DNA of 64,000 bases from Desulfosarcina ovata subsp. ovata (GCF_009689005.1 NZ_AP021879.1:6697501-6761500), one strand, 5' to 3'. Numbered from the stretch's first letter, positions 53,125-62,597 are shown. The notes: a model not told the origin generated them from the sequence alone. A program made the numbers and translations.

Positions 53125-53275
53125 CCTCTGCTTGACCTTAATCTCCCCGCAATTATATAGTCCGCTGCACGAAATAAAAGCAACCGGGTATCATTCGTGT
53201 GTATCAATCGTGACCATTCAAACGGGCTCCCCCGCTGGTGTGTGGGTGCCCGTTTGCGCAAAAGCGTCAACATCG

Positions 53276-55150
53276 ATGAGCGTCTATCAAAAACAATATG
53301 ATGTAATTGTCGTCGGCGGCGGGCACGCCGGCTGCGAGGGGGCGCTGGCTGCGGCGCGCATGGGGTGCCGGGTTTTGCTGCTGGCCATTGACCTGGACAA
53401 ACTGGCCGCCATGCCGTGCAGCCCCTCCATCGGCGGTATGGCCAAGGGCCAGCTGGTCAAGGAGATCGATGCCCTGGGCGGCGAGATGGCCAAGATCGCC
53501 GACCAGACGGCGATTCAGTACAAGACCCTGAATACCAAAAAAGGGCCGGCGGTCCAGTCCACCCGCACCCAGAACGACAAGGGGCGCTACCACAGTGCCA
53601 TGAAATCGGTGATCGAAGCGCAACCCCACCTGGACCTCAAACAGGCTCTGGTGGAACGCCTGATTGTCGAGGAGGGGCGGGTCTGTGGTGTTGAGGACCA
53701 CACCGGTTTCGGGTTTCAGGCGCCGACGGTGGTGCTGGCCACCGGCACCTTCCTTTCCGGTCTGGTGCACATCGGCTTCAAGACCATGCAGGCCGGTCGT
53801 GCCGGAGAGTTCGCCGCCTATGGGCTGCCGGAGCATCTCAAGGAACTCGGCTTTGCCCTGGGGCGCATGAAAACCGGCACGCCGCCGCGCCTTAACCGGG
53901 ACAGCATCGATTTTACCCAGTTTGAGATGCAGCCGCTGGATGAGCTCTCGCGTCCGTTTTCCTTTTCCCAACCGTCGATGCGGCTGCCCCAGGTGCCCAG
54001 TTACATCGGGCACACCAGTGACGCCGTTCACCGCCTGGTCCGGGACAACCTGCACCTGTCGGCCCTGCACAGTGGCATTATCAAAGGTGTGCCGGCGCGC
54101 TACTGCCCCTCTTTCGAAGACAAGATCGTACGTTTCCCCGACCGTGACCGCCACCAGATCATTCTCGAACCCGAAGGGCTGGATACCCGTGAGATCTATG
54201 CCTCCGGTCTGGGCAACAGCCTGCCCATGGACGTTCAGATTCAGGTGGTCCGGCAGGTGCGCGGCCTGGAGGAGGCGGAGATCATGCGTCCGGCCTACGC
54301 CATTGAGTACGATTTCATCAATCCCATCCAGCTGCGGTCCACCCTGGAGACCAAGCGGGTGCGGGGACTCTACCTTGCCGGACAGATCAACGGCACGTCC
54401 GGTTATGAGGAGGCCGCCGCCCAGGGCATGTGGGCCGGCATCAATGCCGCCTGCGCCGTGCAGAAGCGGCCGCCCTTCGTGCTGGACCGCAGCCAGGCAT
54501 ACATGGCCGTGATGGTGGACGACCTGGTCACCCGGGGAACCCTTGAACCGTACCGCATGTTTACCTCCCGGGCCGAGTACCGCCTCATGCTGCGTGAGGA
54601 CAACGCCGATCTGCGCCTGTCGGAAATCGGCCATGAGTTGGGTATCGTCGATGCCGACACGGTGAAGACCCTCCGGGGCCACAAAGCCCATATCGAGGCC
54701 GAGATCGCGCGAATCAAGACAACCGTGATCAAACCGCTTCCCGAGGTGAACCGCTACCTGGAATCCCGGCAGACGCCGGCCATCGACAACGGCATTCACC
54801 TGGTCCAGCTGCTCAAGCGGGCCGAACTGGATTATGGCGCCGTGACGGCACTGGCGCCGGTCGACCCGCCCCTGGGAGAGTCGGCCGCCCGGCAGGTGGA
54901 GATCGAAATCAAGTACGAGGGCTATATCCAGCGTCAGCTTCAGGAGATTGAAAAATTCAGGCACCTGGAGCAGATCAAACTTCCCGAAGGCATCGATTAT
55001 GCCACGGTTCACGGCCTTTCCAGTGAACTCAAAGAGAAATTGAGTGCCGTGCGACCGACCTCCCTGGGACAGGCCTCCCGAATCGAGGGCATGACACCGG
55101 CGGCCATTTCGGTGCTGATGGTCTATCTGCGCTTATGGAAAAATCGCTGA
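53276..55150 (+). CDS. mnmG: tRNA uridine-5-carboxymethylaminomethyl modification enzyme MnmG (GidA)
   Basis: I start at the ATG at 53276 (624 residues), where the family's usual N-terminus begins (YDVIVVGGGHAGCEGALAAA, the FAD-binding motif). A longer open frame upstream has no homology. Other signatures are PAVQSTRTQNDKGRYH, GFAxGRMKTGTPPRL and the C-terminal TSLGQASRIEGMTPAAISVL. With MnmE it modifies wobble uridine of several tRNAs. It is complete and normal in length. Confidence 0.96.
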   Translation: MSVYQKQYDVIVVGGGHAGCEGALAAARMGCRVLLLAIDLDKLAAMPCSPSIGGMAKGQLVKEIDALGGEMAKIADQTAIQYKTLNTKKGPAVQSTRTQNDKGRYHSAMKSVIEAQPHLDLKQALVERLIVEEGRVCGVEDHTGFGFQAPTVVLATGTFLSGLVHIGFKTMQAGRAGEFAAYGLPEHLKELGFALGRMKTGTPPRLNRDSIDFTQFEMQPLDELSRPFSFSQPSMRLPQVPSYIGHTSDAVHRLVRDNLHLSALHSGIIKGVPARYCPSFEDKIVRFPDRDRHQIILEPEGLDTREIYASGLGNSLPMDVQIQVVRQVRGLEEAEIMRPAYAIEYDFINPIQLRSTLETKRVRGLYLAGQINGTSGYEEAAAQGMWAGINAACAVQKRPPFVLDRSQAYMAVMVDDLVTRGTLEPYRMFTSRAEYRLMLREDNADLRLSEIGHELGIVDADTVKTLRGHKAHIEAEIARIKTTVIKPLPEVNRYLESRQTPAIDNGIHLVQLLKRAELDYGAVTALAPVDPPLGESAARQVEIEIKYEGYIQRQLQEIEKFRHLEQIKLPEGIDYATVHGLSSELKEKLSAVRPTSLGQASRIEGMTPAAISVLMVYLRLWKNR

Positions 55151-55233
55151 TGCCCTGCCCGCCGTTTGTTCGACGACCGGCATCGGTTGCGTCTCGACCG
55201 TCTCCACAGGCCGGCCGAGTCAATCCCAACGGC

Positions 55234-55262
55234 TTGACATCAAAAGGCTTACACCTTATTTT
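55234..55262 (+). promoter_or_regulatory. Sigma70-type promoter before the DnaJ-like gene
   Basis: TTGACA (55234-55239) and TATTTT (55257-55262) with a 17-base spacer, about 100 bases before the start at 55365. Confidence 0.5.
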
Positions 55263-55364
55263 TTTTTCACTGTATTCATCGTGCGGCTGCCGGAACTGGG
55301 GAATTTCAACGGCACCGTTGCTGTGCTTAAAAAAAGTTAACCATTGCAGGGAGCAGGACCGATC

Positions 55365-56270
55365 ATGTCCCAACAGGACTATTATCAGATTTTGGGCGTA
55401 TCCAAAACCGCCACCGATAGTGAAATCAAAAAAGCGTATCGCAAACTCGCCATGAAATACCACCCGGACCACTCCAAGGGTGACAAGAATGCCGAAGAGA
55501 TGTTCAAGAAGGTCAGTGAAGCCTATGCCGTGCTCAGCGACAAGGAGAAACGGCAGCAGTACGATACCTTCGGCTCCACGGATTTCCATCAGCGTTATTC
55601 CCAGGAGGATATCTTCAGAAACGCGGACCTGGGAGATATCCTCAAGGAGTTCGGTTTTGGCGGTAAGGGGATGCGGTTCTCTTTTGGCGGCGGTTCCCCC
55701 TTCGGTGGGGGGCCCTTTGGCGGGCATCAGCGTCGCCAGGCACCGCCAAAGGGTTCGGACCTGGTTTATGAACTTCCCCTGACGTTGCAAGAGGTGGCCA
55801 GTGGTGCCAGTAAAACGGTCACTTTTCAGCATCAGGGACGCAATGAAAACATCACCGTTAAAATTCCCCCGGGGATGATTACCGGGAAAAAATTGCGACT
55901 GGCGGGAAAAGGGGAACAGAGCGGTTTTGGCGGCCCTGCCGGGGACCTTTTTATTCAGTCCCGGGTTGTTGACGATCCGGTTTTTACCAGCGAGGAATGG
56001 AACCTCAACACCACTGTGACCATTCGGCTTAGTGAATCGCTGCTCGGTACCCAGGTGAGTATTCCCACTGTCGACGGGGGGGAGTTGAGTCTCAAGATTC
56101 CGCCGGGCACCCGCCACAAAACACGCATGCGACTGGCCGGGCACGGCCTGCCCAAAATGAAGGGCGGCGAAAAGGGGGATCTGTATGTTACCGTCATCGT
56201 GGATGTACCCAAAAAATTGACTTCCGAGCAGAAAAAACTGGTGGGCGAACTATCGGCCACAGGTATGTAA
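55365..56270 (+). CDS. DnaJ-like co-chaperone (CbpA type)
   Basis: Start at the ATG at 55365 (301 residues, MSQQDYYQILGVSKTATDSE). The J-domain (residues 5-70) has the HPD motif (KYHPDHSKGDKN). A Gly/Phe-rich linker (about 95-130) and two C-terminal substrate domains (about 140-300) follow, and there is no zinc-finger domain, so it is CbpA-like. It would stimulate a canonical DnaK. In contrast to the J-like protein of the Hsp70 operon at 20 kb it is fully competent by motif. Confidence 0.92.
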   Translation: MSQQDYYQILGVSKTATDSEIKKAYRKLAMKYHPDHSKGDKNAEEMFKKVSEAYAVLSDKEKRQQYDTFGSTDFHQRYSQEDIFRNADLGDILKEFGFGGKGMRFSFGGGSPFGGGPFGGHQRRQAPPKGSDLVYELPLTLQEVASGASKTVTFQHQGRNENITVKIPPGMITGKKLRLAGKGEQSGFGGPAGDLFIQSRVVDDPVFTSEEWNLNTTVTIRLSESLLGTQVSIPTVDGGELSLKIPPGTRHKTRMRLAGHGLPKMKGGEKGDLYVTVIVDVPKKLTSEQKKLVGELSATGM

Positions 56271-56283
56271 CAAATTAAATTCA

Positions 56284-56312
56284 TTGACAACTAACCCATG
56301 GTGGGGTAATTT
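56284..56312 (+). promoter_or_regulatory. Sigma70-type promoter of hpt
   Basis: TTGACA (56284-56289) and TAATTT (56307-56312) with a 17-base spacer, about 85 bases before the hpt start. Confidence 0.55.
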
Positions 56313-56398
56313 TCCGGTCAACCTCAATGACCGGTTTACCCGCTGTTCCCAACAGTTATCGTGCTTGCCAGCCAGGCAATGCGCACTGAAGATTTCAT

Positions 56399-56920
56399 AT
56401 GCCTGAATTTATTCCTGTTATTAAGAAAGATGACATCCAGCGCCAGATAACACGCATTGCCGCAGCCATTTCGGCAGATTATCAGGGTCGGGAACTGATT
56501 ATGATCGGTGTGCTCAAAGGGGCATTTTTGTTTCTTGCCGATCTGGTTCGCGAGCTGAAACTTGAAAAAATTAAAATCGATTTCCTTCAAGCTTCCAGTT
56601 ACGGTGCCGATACAGTATCATCAGAAAATATCGTTCTAAAAAAGGATATTGACGTTGATATTCGCGGGAAAGACGTGTTGGTGGTCGAAGACATCGTCGA
56701 TACCGGGCTGACGATGGCCCGTCTGATCGAACATCTCAAACGCCATGATCCCAACAGCATCCGTATCTGCGCCATGATCGACAAGCGCGAACGGAGAAAA
56801 GTGGCCGTCAATGTCGATTATGCGTGTGGCTGTGTTGAAGAAGGCTTTCTGGTGGGATACGGCCTGGATTATGCCGAGAATTACAGAAACCTTCCAGAAA
56901 TATATCATATGAAACTTTAG
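56399..56920 (+). CDS. hpt: Hypoxanthine phosphoribosyltransferase
   Basis: A 173-residue type I phosphoribosyltransferase. The PRPP-binding motif is VLVVEDIVDTGLTM, and the family's conserved LIMIGVLKGAFLFLADLVRE and EGFLVGYGLDYAENYRNLPE are present. It salvages hypoxanthine and guanine to IMP and GMP. Fifteen bases separate it from the next gene, so the two are probably co-transcribed. Confidence 0.95.
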   Translation: MPEFIPVIKKDDIQRQITRIAAAISADYQGRELIMIGVLKGAFLFLADLVRELKLEKIKIDFLQASSYGADTVSSENIVLKKDIDVDIRGKDVLVVEDIVDTGLTMARLIEHLKRHDPNSIRICAMIDKRERRKVAVNVDYACGCVEEGFLVGYGLDYAENYRNLPEIYHMKL

Positions 56921-56935
56921 TCAGTGAGGGGAGCT

Positions 56936-59491
56936 ATGATTATCACCTGTAAAACATGCGGCACCAGTTTCAATCTTGATGACAAAATGCTCAAGCCCTC
57001 TGGTTCAAAGGTCAGATGCTCGGTCTGCGCCAATGTTTTTACCGCATACCCACAGGCGGAACTCCCTTCAGCGACAGCTGACGTCGTTGCGGACCCGGAA
57101 ATTCCGGTGCCGCCGCCTGAGCCTGTCGCCGAATCCATCACGGATACGGCCACAGAGACGGTGGATTCGGACCGCCCAATGGTTTCCGACCTTGAAGCGT
57201 CACCCCTTGATGAGGATATTGACCTCGATTTCGACGTGGATGATGCGGATGAAGAGACCGGTTCCGCTACCGAAATCGAAGAACCATTACCCCCTGTTGC
57301 CGATGAGGATCTGTCCGATATTTCATTTGAAACGGAATCGATCCCTGATCCGGACCTTGAAGCGGATGACAGCTTTGAGAGCGATGCCACCATGATCGCC
57401 AGTCTGGACGACGATGACACGGACCTTGACCTCTCTTCGGAATCCGTCGACGCAGAAGCGGAAGCGACGGTAATCGTTGATTTGGACGATGATGATTTTG
57501 ATCTCGCGTTCGATGATCTTCCGGATGCCGTGGAAACCACCATTGTCGACCTGGATCAGGATGACCTGGGAATGGAACTGACGGACCTGCCTGACGATAC
57601 CGAGGCGGAGACCGCCACCATCGTCGCCGACCTCGATGCCTTGGACCTGGAAGATGACTTCTCACTTGAACCGGACGATGATGCTTCCCCGTCGGTGCCG
57701 GCGGAGGAGATCTCGCTGGAGGCTGATGATACGCTCAATGACCTTGACCTGGCGTTGGATCTGGAATCTTCTGAAGACGCATCCCTTGACGAGGGGGCCG
57801 AAACGGAAACGCTTGCCGACTCGGCGGATGAGCTTTCGTTGGATTTCGATCTGGAATTGGATGAGGATACTACTGATCTTTCATCCCCGGAAGCGGAATC
57901 CATCAACGATGATCTGGATCTGACCCTGGATCTTGAAGATACCGATGATCGTGCTGAGATGGCAGCAGGGGAACCGTCGGCACTGTCGGATGACCTGGAC
58001 CTGAGCTTGGATCTGGATGAATCGGATGCAGATGCAACCGTGCCGGAAGGAGAAACGGCAGAACTGTTGGACGATCTGGATTTGACACTGGATTTTGAAG
58101 ATACGGATCTTGACGCGGACCAGCCATCGACCGAGTCTCCCGAAATGACGGATGATTTGGATCTCTCCAGTCTGGAAAGCCTGTTGAATGACGACGGGGG
58201 TGACGAAGACTCCGCCACCATGATTATCCAAGATGAGGAAGAGCCGGAACTCTCTCTTGAACTGGACGAAGAGCCTTCCGCGGCGGCAGCGGCTGTGGAA
58301 GAGAGCTCCCCGGCAGATACCCTGGACGATCTGGAACTTGATCTGGATGACGAGGCGGAAACGATTGATGTCGAGGGTGATGCCGATCAGGAAATCGATC
58401 TTTCCGAAATCGAGAAGATGCTGGAAGAGCCTGACGTGGAGGGCGGGAAGTTTGCCGCGGTTCCCGACCAGGATCTTGATCTGGACATCGAGGCCAGCCT
58501 GGAAACCGAAAAATGGATGTCCGGAGATGGCAAAAGCGAACAGCTGGTCATGGATGAGGAACTGGATCTTTCAGAACTTGAAGAGGTGCTGGAAGATGTG
58601 AACATGGATGCCACGGATGAGCGCGACGAGGAACCGGAACTGGAATTGACCTTGGACGATGACGGTCCATTGGGTGCTGCCACGGAAACCATAGCGGTTG
58701 ACGATGAGTTGGATTTTGATCTGTCCGATTTCGAGGAAAAATCGACGGGTGCGGCTTCCGACGACGGGTCCGGTGACATGGAACTGGATTTCGAACTGGA
58801 AGAGAACGGTGGGCCGGAAGAAACCTTGGAGGATGAAAACCTGGAAGCCACGGTTGCCGTTTCCGAAGTCCAGGCCGAAAAGCCCGCGGCGGTCCCCCCC
58901 AAACCCGATGTGCCCCCCCAACCGGTCGCCCCCCCAAGCTCTAGCTCCAGGCCGGTGAAGAAAGGCAAGAGCAAGTCGATCATCGTCCTGCTGATCATTC
59001 TTATCCTTGGCGCCGCCGCCGGAGCCCTTTATTTCCTGAGTCAAAGCGGTATTGAGATTCCTTTTGTCAGCGACTACCTGAAACCCAAGGTTCAGGATCC
59101 CGGGAATTTGAAGTTGACCACTTCTCAAATCAACAGCAAGTTTGTTGACAATATCAATGTCGGTAAACTTTTCGTGATCTCTGGAATGGTTCAGAACGGT
59201 TACTCGGAAAGTCGCGGCATGGCCACCCTGGTGGGGAAGCTTTTTTCCAAAGGGAAAGTTGCGGTCAATGAGGAAAAGGTCTACGCTGGAAACATCATGT
59301 CCGATCTTGAACTGGCCAATCTGGAGTGGGATAAAATTCAGGCCAGACTTTCCAATCGCCTGGGAGACAACAGGAGCAACGTGAAGATCGAGCCCGGAAA
59401 ATCCATCCCCTTCATGGTGGTATTTTCCAACCTTCCCGGTGATCTGGAGGAATTTACCATTGAAGTCGTCGGGTCAACCGTCCTTAAATAA
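56936..59491 (+). CDS. Zinc-ribbon (MJ0042) / acidic repeat / DUF3426 membrane protein
   Basis: Start at the ATG at 56936 with GAGGGGA upstream (851 residues). The N-terminus is an MJ0042-type zinc ribbon (C5, C8, C28, C31). Then come about 600 residues of very acidic repeats built on units like DDLDLTLDLEDTD and ELDLDLDD. A basic patch (RPVKKGKSKS) and one membrane helix (IIVLLIILILGAAAGALYFL) follow, and then a DUF3426 domain with outside orientation (about 710-851). This architecture is common in deltaproteobacteria; the function is unknown. The acidic part is probably disordered and cytoplasmic. Confidence 0.85.
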   Translation: MIITCKTCGTSFNLDDKMLKPSGSKVRCSVCANVFTAYPQAELPSATADVVADPEIPVPPPEPVAESITDTATETVDSDRPMVSDLEASPLDEDIDLDFDVDDADEETGSATEIEEPLPPVADEDLSDISFETESIPDPDLEADDSFESDATMIASLDDDDTDLDLSSESVDAEAEATVIVDLDDDDFDLAFDDLPDAVETTIVDLDQDDLGMELTDLPDDTEAETATIVADLDALDLEDDFSLEPDDDASPSVPAEEISLEADDTLNDLDLALDLESSEDASLDEGAETETLADSADELSLDFDLELDEDTTDLSSPEAESINDDLDLTLDLEDTDDRAEMAAGEPSALSDDLDLSLDLDESDADATVPEGETAELLDDLDLTLDFEDTDLDADQPSTESPEMTDDLDLSSLESLLNDDGGDEDSATMIIQDEEEPELSLELDEEPSAAAAAVEESSPADTLDDLELDLDDEAETIDVEGDADQEIDLSEIEKMLEEPDVEGGKFAAVPDQDLDLDIEASLETEKWMSGDGKSEQLVMDEELDLSELEEVLEDVNMDATDERDEEPELELTLDDDGPLGAATETIAVDDELDFDLSDFEEKSTGAASDDGSGDMELDFELEENGGPEETLEDENLEATVAVSEVQAEKPAAVPPKPDVPPQPVAPPSSSSRPVKKGKSKSIIVLLIILILGAAAGALYFLSQSGIEIPFVSDYLKPKVQDPGNLKLTTSQINSKFVDNINVGKLFVISGMVQNGYSESRGMATLVGKLFSKGKVAVNEEKVYAGNIMSDLELANLEWDKIQARLSNRLGDNRSNVKIEPGKSIPFMVVFSNLPGDLEEFTIEVVGSTVLK

Positions 59492-59507
59492 AAGGTCCGT
59501 TTTCGGC

Positions 59508-59536
59508 TTGACTAACCGCCATTGAGCTGTTAATAG
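59508..59536 (+). promoter_or_regulatory. Sigma70-type promoter of the tRNA gene
   Basis: TTGACT (59508-59513) and TAATAG (59531-59536) with a 17-base spacer, 31 bases before the tRNA. A small hairpin CTGTCC TTCCG GGACAG (59541-59557) lies in the leader. Confidence 0.65.
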
Positions 59537-59567
59537 TCCGCTGTCCTTCCGGGACAGAATAACCAAT

Positions 59568-59644
59568 GGCGATGTAGCTCAGTTGGTCAGAGCATGCGGC
59601 TCATATCCGCAGCGTCCGGGGTTCAAGTCCCTGCATCGCCACCA
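59568..59644 (+). tRNA. tRNA-Met (CAT), elongator type
   Basis: A 77-base tRNA with acceptor GGCGATG/CATCGCC, D-arm GCTCAGTTGGTCAGAGC, anticodon arm TGCGG-CTCATAT-CCGCA and T-arm CGGGG-TTCAAGT-CCCTG, and an encoded CCA end. The anticodon is CAT. The anticodon arm lacks the three G-C pairs of the initiator, so it is an elongator; a lysidine-modified tRNA-Ile cannot be fully excluded. Confidence 0.93.
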
Positions 59645-59654
59645 GACGATACCT

Positions 59655-59687
59655 AACCCATTGATGTTACAGTCAATGGGTTTTTAT
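59655..59687 (+). terminator. Rho-independent terminator after the tRNA
   Basis: AACCCATTGA pairs with TCAATGGGTT around a short loop, followed by a run of T (TTTTTATTT). Confidence 0.85.
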
Positions 59688-59731
59688 TTAGGTACTCCCT
59701 GGTGAAATCACACCCCGCCTTACACAAATCC

Positions 59732-60142
59732 CTATTGAATGGACTCCGATCCCTTTGGAGCCGAGACAGCATCCGATGAAATGATTGAATGATCCCGGAT
59801 CAAAATTTCTACTGGGATCCCGAGCCCGGAATTCAAGGATCGAATCATTTTCAATGTCAGCCGTCGCTTTCCATTCAAAATTTTCGATACCCGCGGGCGG
59901 CTCCCCAAGTAAGGAATGAGATCAGAATTCTTCAGGCTTTTCTGTTCCATCACAAAGCGAATGGCCTCTATCGGAGACGGCGGTGGGACCGAATGGTGTT
60001 CATCTTCATACGCCCCTACGAGAACAAGCAACATGTCAAGCTCATCACCATCCTGTGTTCCTGATTCGGCGCCCCATAGTTCCTTGATGCGCGCCAAAGC
60101 AGCATCATAATCTGCTTCCGTTTTAACAGGGCGGATATTCAT
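59732..60142 (-). CDS. higA: HigA-type antitoxin
   Basis: A 136-residue antitoxin of the longer HigA form. It has an N-terminal toxin-binding segment (TEADYDAALARIKELWGAES) and a C-terminal helix-turn-helix (LKNSDLIPYLGSRPRVSKIL). It represses its own promoter and binds HigB. The upstream higB survives only as a C-terminal remnant, so this is an orphan antitoxin. Its start overlaps the remnant's end, as in intact higBA operons. No good promoter remains; it may be read from the two-component operon upstream. Confidence 0.85.
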   Translation of the reverse strand: MNIRPVKTEADYDAALARIKELWGAESGTQDGDELDMLLVLVGAYEDEHHSVPPPSPIEAIRFVMEQKSLKNSDLIPYLGSRPRVSKILNGKRRLTLKMIRSLNSGLGIPVEILIRDHSIISSDAVSAPKGSESIQ

Positions 60143-60263
60143 GTTTCACCTCCGATGGATCGATCTTATCGTACTCTTTATGCTGTCCAAACCATTTGAC
60201 GAAAGCGGCCTGGCGGTTGAAGTCGATGTGGGCAATCAGCCTGAAGTGGTTCCCCTTGTTTTC
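60123..60263 (-). pseudogene. higB: C-terminal remnant of higB toxin gene
   Basis: About 45 codons remain, reading KGNHFRLIAHIDFNRQAAFV and WFGQHKEYDKIDPSEV, the typical end of HigB-type mRNA interferases. The 5' part is missing, and the remnant begins right at the stop codon of the response regulator. The toxin is therefore lost while the antitoxin gene persists. Confidence 0.75.
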
Positions 60264-60942
60264 ACACGCTCAGTTTGTAGCCCACTCCGTAGATGGTCAG
60301 AATCACTTCTTTATCGGGCAGATGCGCGGAGATCTTTTTGCGCAGGTTTTTGACGTGACTGTCGATGGTGCGGTCATACCCTTCAAAGCGATACCCTTGA
60401 ACCATGTCGAGAAGTTCGGCGCGTGAAAAAACCCGTTCCGGTGATGCCATCAGCACGCTGAGCAAACCGAACTCGCTGGGGGTCAGATTCAGTGAATGCC
60501 CATCAACAGTCACCTGACGGGTGTTTTCATCCAGAATCATGGGGCCGGCGATCCGGCGCTGGGGGGCTTCCACAGGGCGTGCCCGCCGCAGAACCGCCTT
60601 GACGCGGGCCACCACCTCACGGGGACTGAAGGGCTTGCAGATGTAGTCGTCGGCACCGATTTCCAGTCCGATCAGCCGGTCGATTTCGTCGACCTTGGCC
60701 GTGGCCATGATAATCGGAATATCAGAGAATTTCCGCACCTCACGGCACACGGTGGTGCCGTCCATACCGGGAAGCATCAGGTCAAGCAGCATCAATGCCG
60801 GTGCGAGTCCTTTGACTTTGTCCACGGCCTCGTCACCCCGGGCCAAACAGGAGACTTTGAATCCGGCTTTCAGAAGGTAATCTTTCAACAGATCCGCGAT
60901 TTTGGTTTCATCTTCAACGATCAGAATGTGTTCGTCCGCCAT
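60262..60942 (-). CDS. OmpR-family response regulator
   Basis: A 226-residue regulator with a receiver domain (phospho-acceptor Asp in LMLLDLMLPGMDG, Lys in YICKPFSPRE) and a winged helix DNA-binding domain (LTPSEFGLLSVLMASPERVF, YDRTIDSHVKNLRKKI). It is the partner of the kinase gene 23 bases upstream. The BaeR/CpxR-like build suggests an envelope-stress role, but targets are unknown. Its end marks the junction with the higB remnant. Confidence 0.93.
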   Translation of the reverse strand: MADEHILIVEDETKIADLLKDYLLKAGFKVSCLARGDEAVDKVKGLAPALMLLDLMLPGMDGTTVCREVRKFSDIPIIMATAKVDEIDRLIGLEIGADDYICKPFSPREVVARVKAVLRRARPVEAPQRRIAGPMILDENTRQVTVDGHSLNLTPSEFGLLSVLMASPERVFSRAELLDMVQGYRFEGYDRTIDSHVKNLRKKISAHLPDKEVILTIYGVGYKLSV

Positions 60943-60965
60943 AGTGGTGCCTCATACACAGAAGG

Positions 60966-62402
60966 TTATTGGGATGCCAGCGGCAGGCTGATGCCGATGG
61001 CCAGGCCGCCCAGCGGGCTTTGTTCAGCCCATATCCGACCCTCATGATTCTTGATAATATTACGGCAGATGGAGAGCCCCAGGCCACTGCCGCCGGTGTC
61101 GCGGTTGCGTGACGGATCCACCCGGTACAGGCGGTCGAACAACCGTGGCAGCGCATCTTCGGGCACTCCGGGACCAGAGTCCTGGAAGGTGACGGTCAGC
61201 CACTGGCCGTCGGCCTGGCCCGATATTCTCACTTGGCCGGGTGCCTTGACGTACTTGAGAGCATTGTCCAGAAGATTGGTAAAAACCTGTGCCAGGCGAT
61301 CCGCATCGCCCTGGATATAGGCCCTGTCGGCATCGGGGCCCGGTTCCCATTCAATTTCGAGCTGACTCCGTTCAAACCGGTCCCGGTATGTCTCCATGAT
61401 CGTTTCGATCACACGGCAGGGTGAAACCGGCTGCCGGCTCAATTGGAGACGGTCCGAATCGGCCATGGAGAGCAGGTGCAGATCTTCGACGAGCTTGTTG
61501 AGCCGCAGGGTCTCCGCATACAGCGAGGCCAGGTTCTGGGGGGTCGGTTCGCGGATGCCATCCTGGATGGCTTCGATCTCTCCGCGCAGAACAGACAGGG
61601 GGGTGCGCAGCTCATGGGATATGTCGGTCAGCCACTGGAGACGCATTTTTTCGTAGTCCTCCAGGGTTTGGGCCATGATGTTGAAGTTCTTGGCCAGCTG
61701 GCCCAGCTCATCCCCGGTGGTCGATGCGATACGGACCGCGAAATTACGTTGCGCCAGTTCCCGGGTGACCCGGGTCAGCCGTTGGATCGGATTGATCAGG
61801 TGCCGTGAGAAGAGAAACGCAATCAGCCCGGTCAGACCGATGACCGCCCCACCGAGCAGGTAGAACTGTCGCGTGTTACGGGCCAACAGGGCCGCCGGCG
61901 GACCGGATTTAAAAGGCTCGTGGCGATGCAGGCCAAGCCAGCCGACGACTTGGCCGTCCACCTCGATGGAAACGAGCTGTCGATTGTCATCCGGTCCTGG
62001 GTTTCCAATTAACGGTTTCAGCTTTGCGTCTGATAATAATACCATTGGAGGCCCGCCAGGAATGGGGGCCGGTGGCGGGGCAGGATCGTTTTGCATGTGG
62101 AATTTTTCGGATGGGAAATTGTTTCGTAATGGGGGGGGCGGGGATTCATGTAAATTGAAATCCTCATGCATTAGTTTTTGCCAGTACTGTGCGTTGCTTG
62201 CCACATCCGCCCAGGTGTTGTGGTGTTGGTAGGCGGCTTTGAGTTTGGGGGCCAGTCGCTCCAGTTTGTTTTTTTCTATCTGGTTGAAATAAATTTTGAA
62301 ATTTACAGCGAACAGATGCCGCGATAGGGCCATGGCACCCACTGTGATCGCCAGGATAAGAAAAAAGGCCGCGAACAGCTTAAGTGATAAATTGATGCGC
62401 AT
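60966..62402 (-). CDS. Sensor histidine kinase, BaeS/CpxA-like
   Basis: A 478-residue kinase with two membrane helices (about 8-28 and 170-190) bounding a periplasmic sensor region rich in proline (about 90-130, with PPPAPIPGGPPM). A HAMP domain, H-box (DISHELRTPLSVLRGEIEAI), N-box (LLDNALKYV) and G-boxes (DSGPGVPEDALP, GGSGLGLSI) follow. It controls the OmpR-type regulator downstream. The signal is unknown; the proline-rich sensor could bind an envelope ligand. Confidence 0.93.
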   Translation of the reverse strand: MRINLSLKLFAAFFLILAITVGAMALSRHLFAVNFKIYFNQIEKNKLERLAPKLKAAYQHHNTWADVASNAQYWQKLMHEDFNLHESPPPPLRNNFPSEKFHMQNDPAPPPAPIPGGPPMVLLSDAKLKPLIGNPGPDDNRQLVSIEVDGQVVGWLGLHRHEPFKSGPPAALLARNTRQFYLLGGAVIGLTGLIAFLFSRHLINPIQRLTRVTRELAQRNFAVRIASTTGDELGQLAKNFNIMAQTLEDYEKMRLQWLTDISHELRTPLSVLRGEIEAIQDGIREPTPQNLASLYAETLRLNKLVEDLHLLSMADSDRLQLSRQPVSPCRVIETIMETYRDRFERSQLEIEWEPGPDADRAYIQGDADRLAQVFTNLLDNALKYVKAPGQVRISGQADGQWLTVTFQDSGPGVPEDALPRLFDRLYRVDPSRNRDTGGSGLGLSICRNIIKNHEGRIWAEQSPLGGLAIGISLPLASQ

Positions 62403-62437
62403 TGTCGTTAATCCACTCTGAACATTATTCTATGGTA

Positions 62438-62597
62438 AGGATCGGGAATTTTATTAATTAAACGAAATTGCTTGTTCTTGCGCCCGTCTTCCGCGTTGCA
62501 TCAACGGCCACATACTCCCAGTATGCAACCGTTGATGCGCCTTGAAGACGAACACAAGCCCGGCGCAATTACGGTCAATTAATTTCATCCCCGATCC
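62438..62597 (-). mobile_element. 160-bp MITE, copy B, flanked by TA
   Basis: The same 160-base element as at 29306-29465, in opposite orientation, with TA on both sides (62436-62437 and 62598-62599). It entered the last codons of the PrcB-like gene and provides its present end. Removal with one TA predicts the original ending QLTIE followed by stop. Confidence 0.88.

Noticed and set aside
53132..53275. Extended start for MnmG
   Set aside because: The 48 extra residues match nothing in the family, whose N-terminus begins just before the FAD motif at 53276.
57600..58600. Possible tandem DNA repeat or CRISPR-like array in the acidic gene
   Set aside because: The repeats are loose, of varied length and in frame with protein; there are no regular spacers. 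I found no CRISPR array anywhere in the window.
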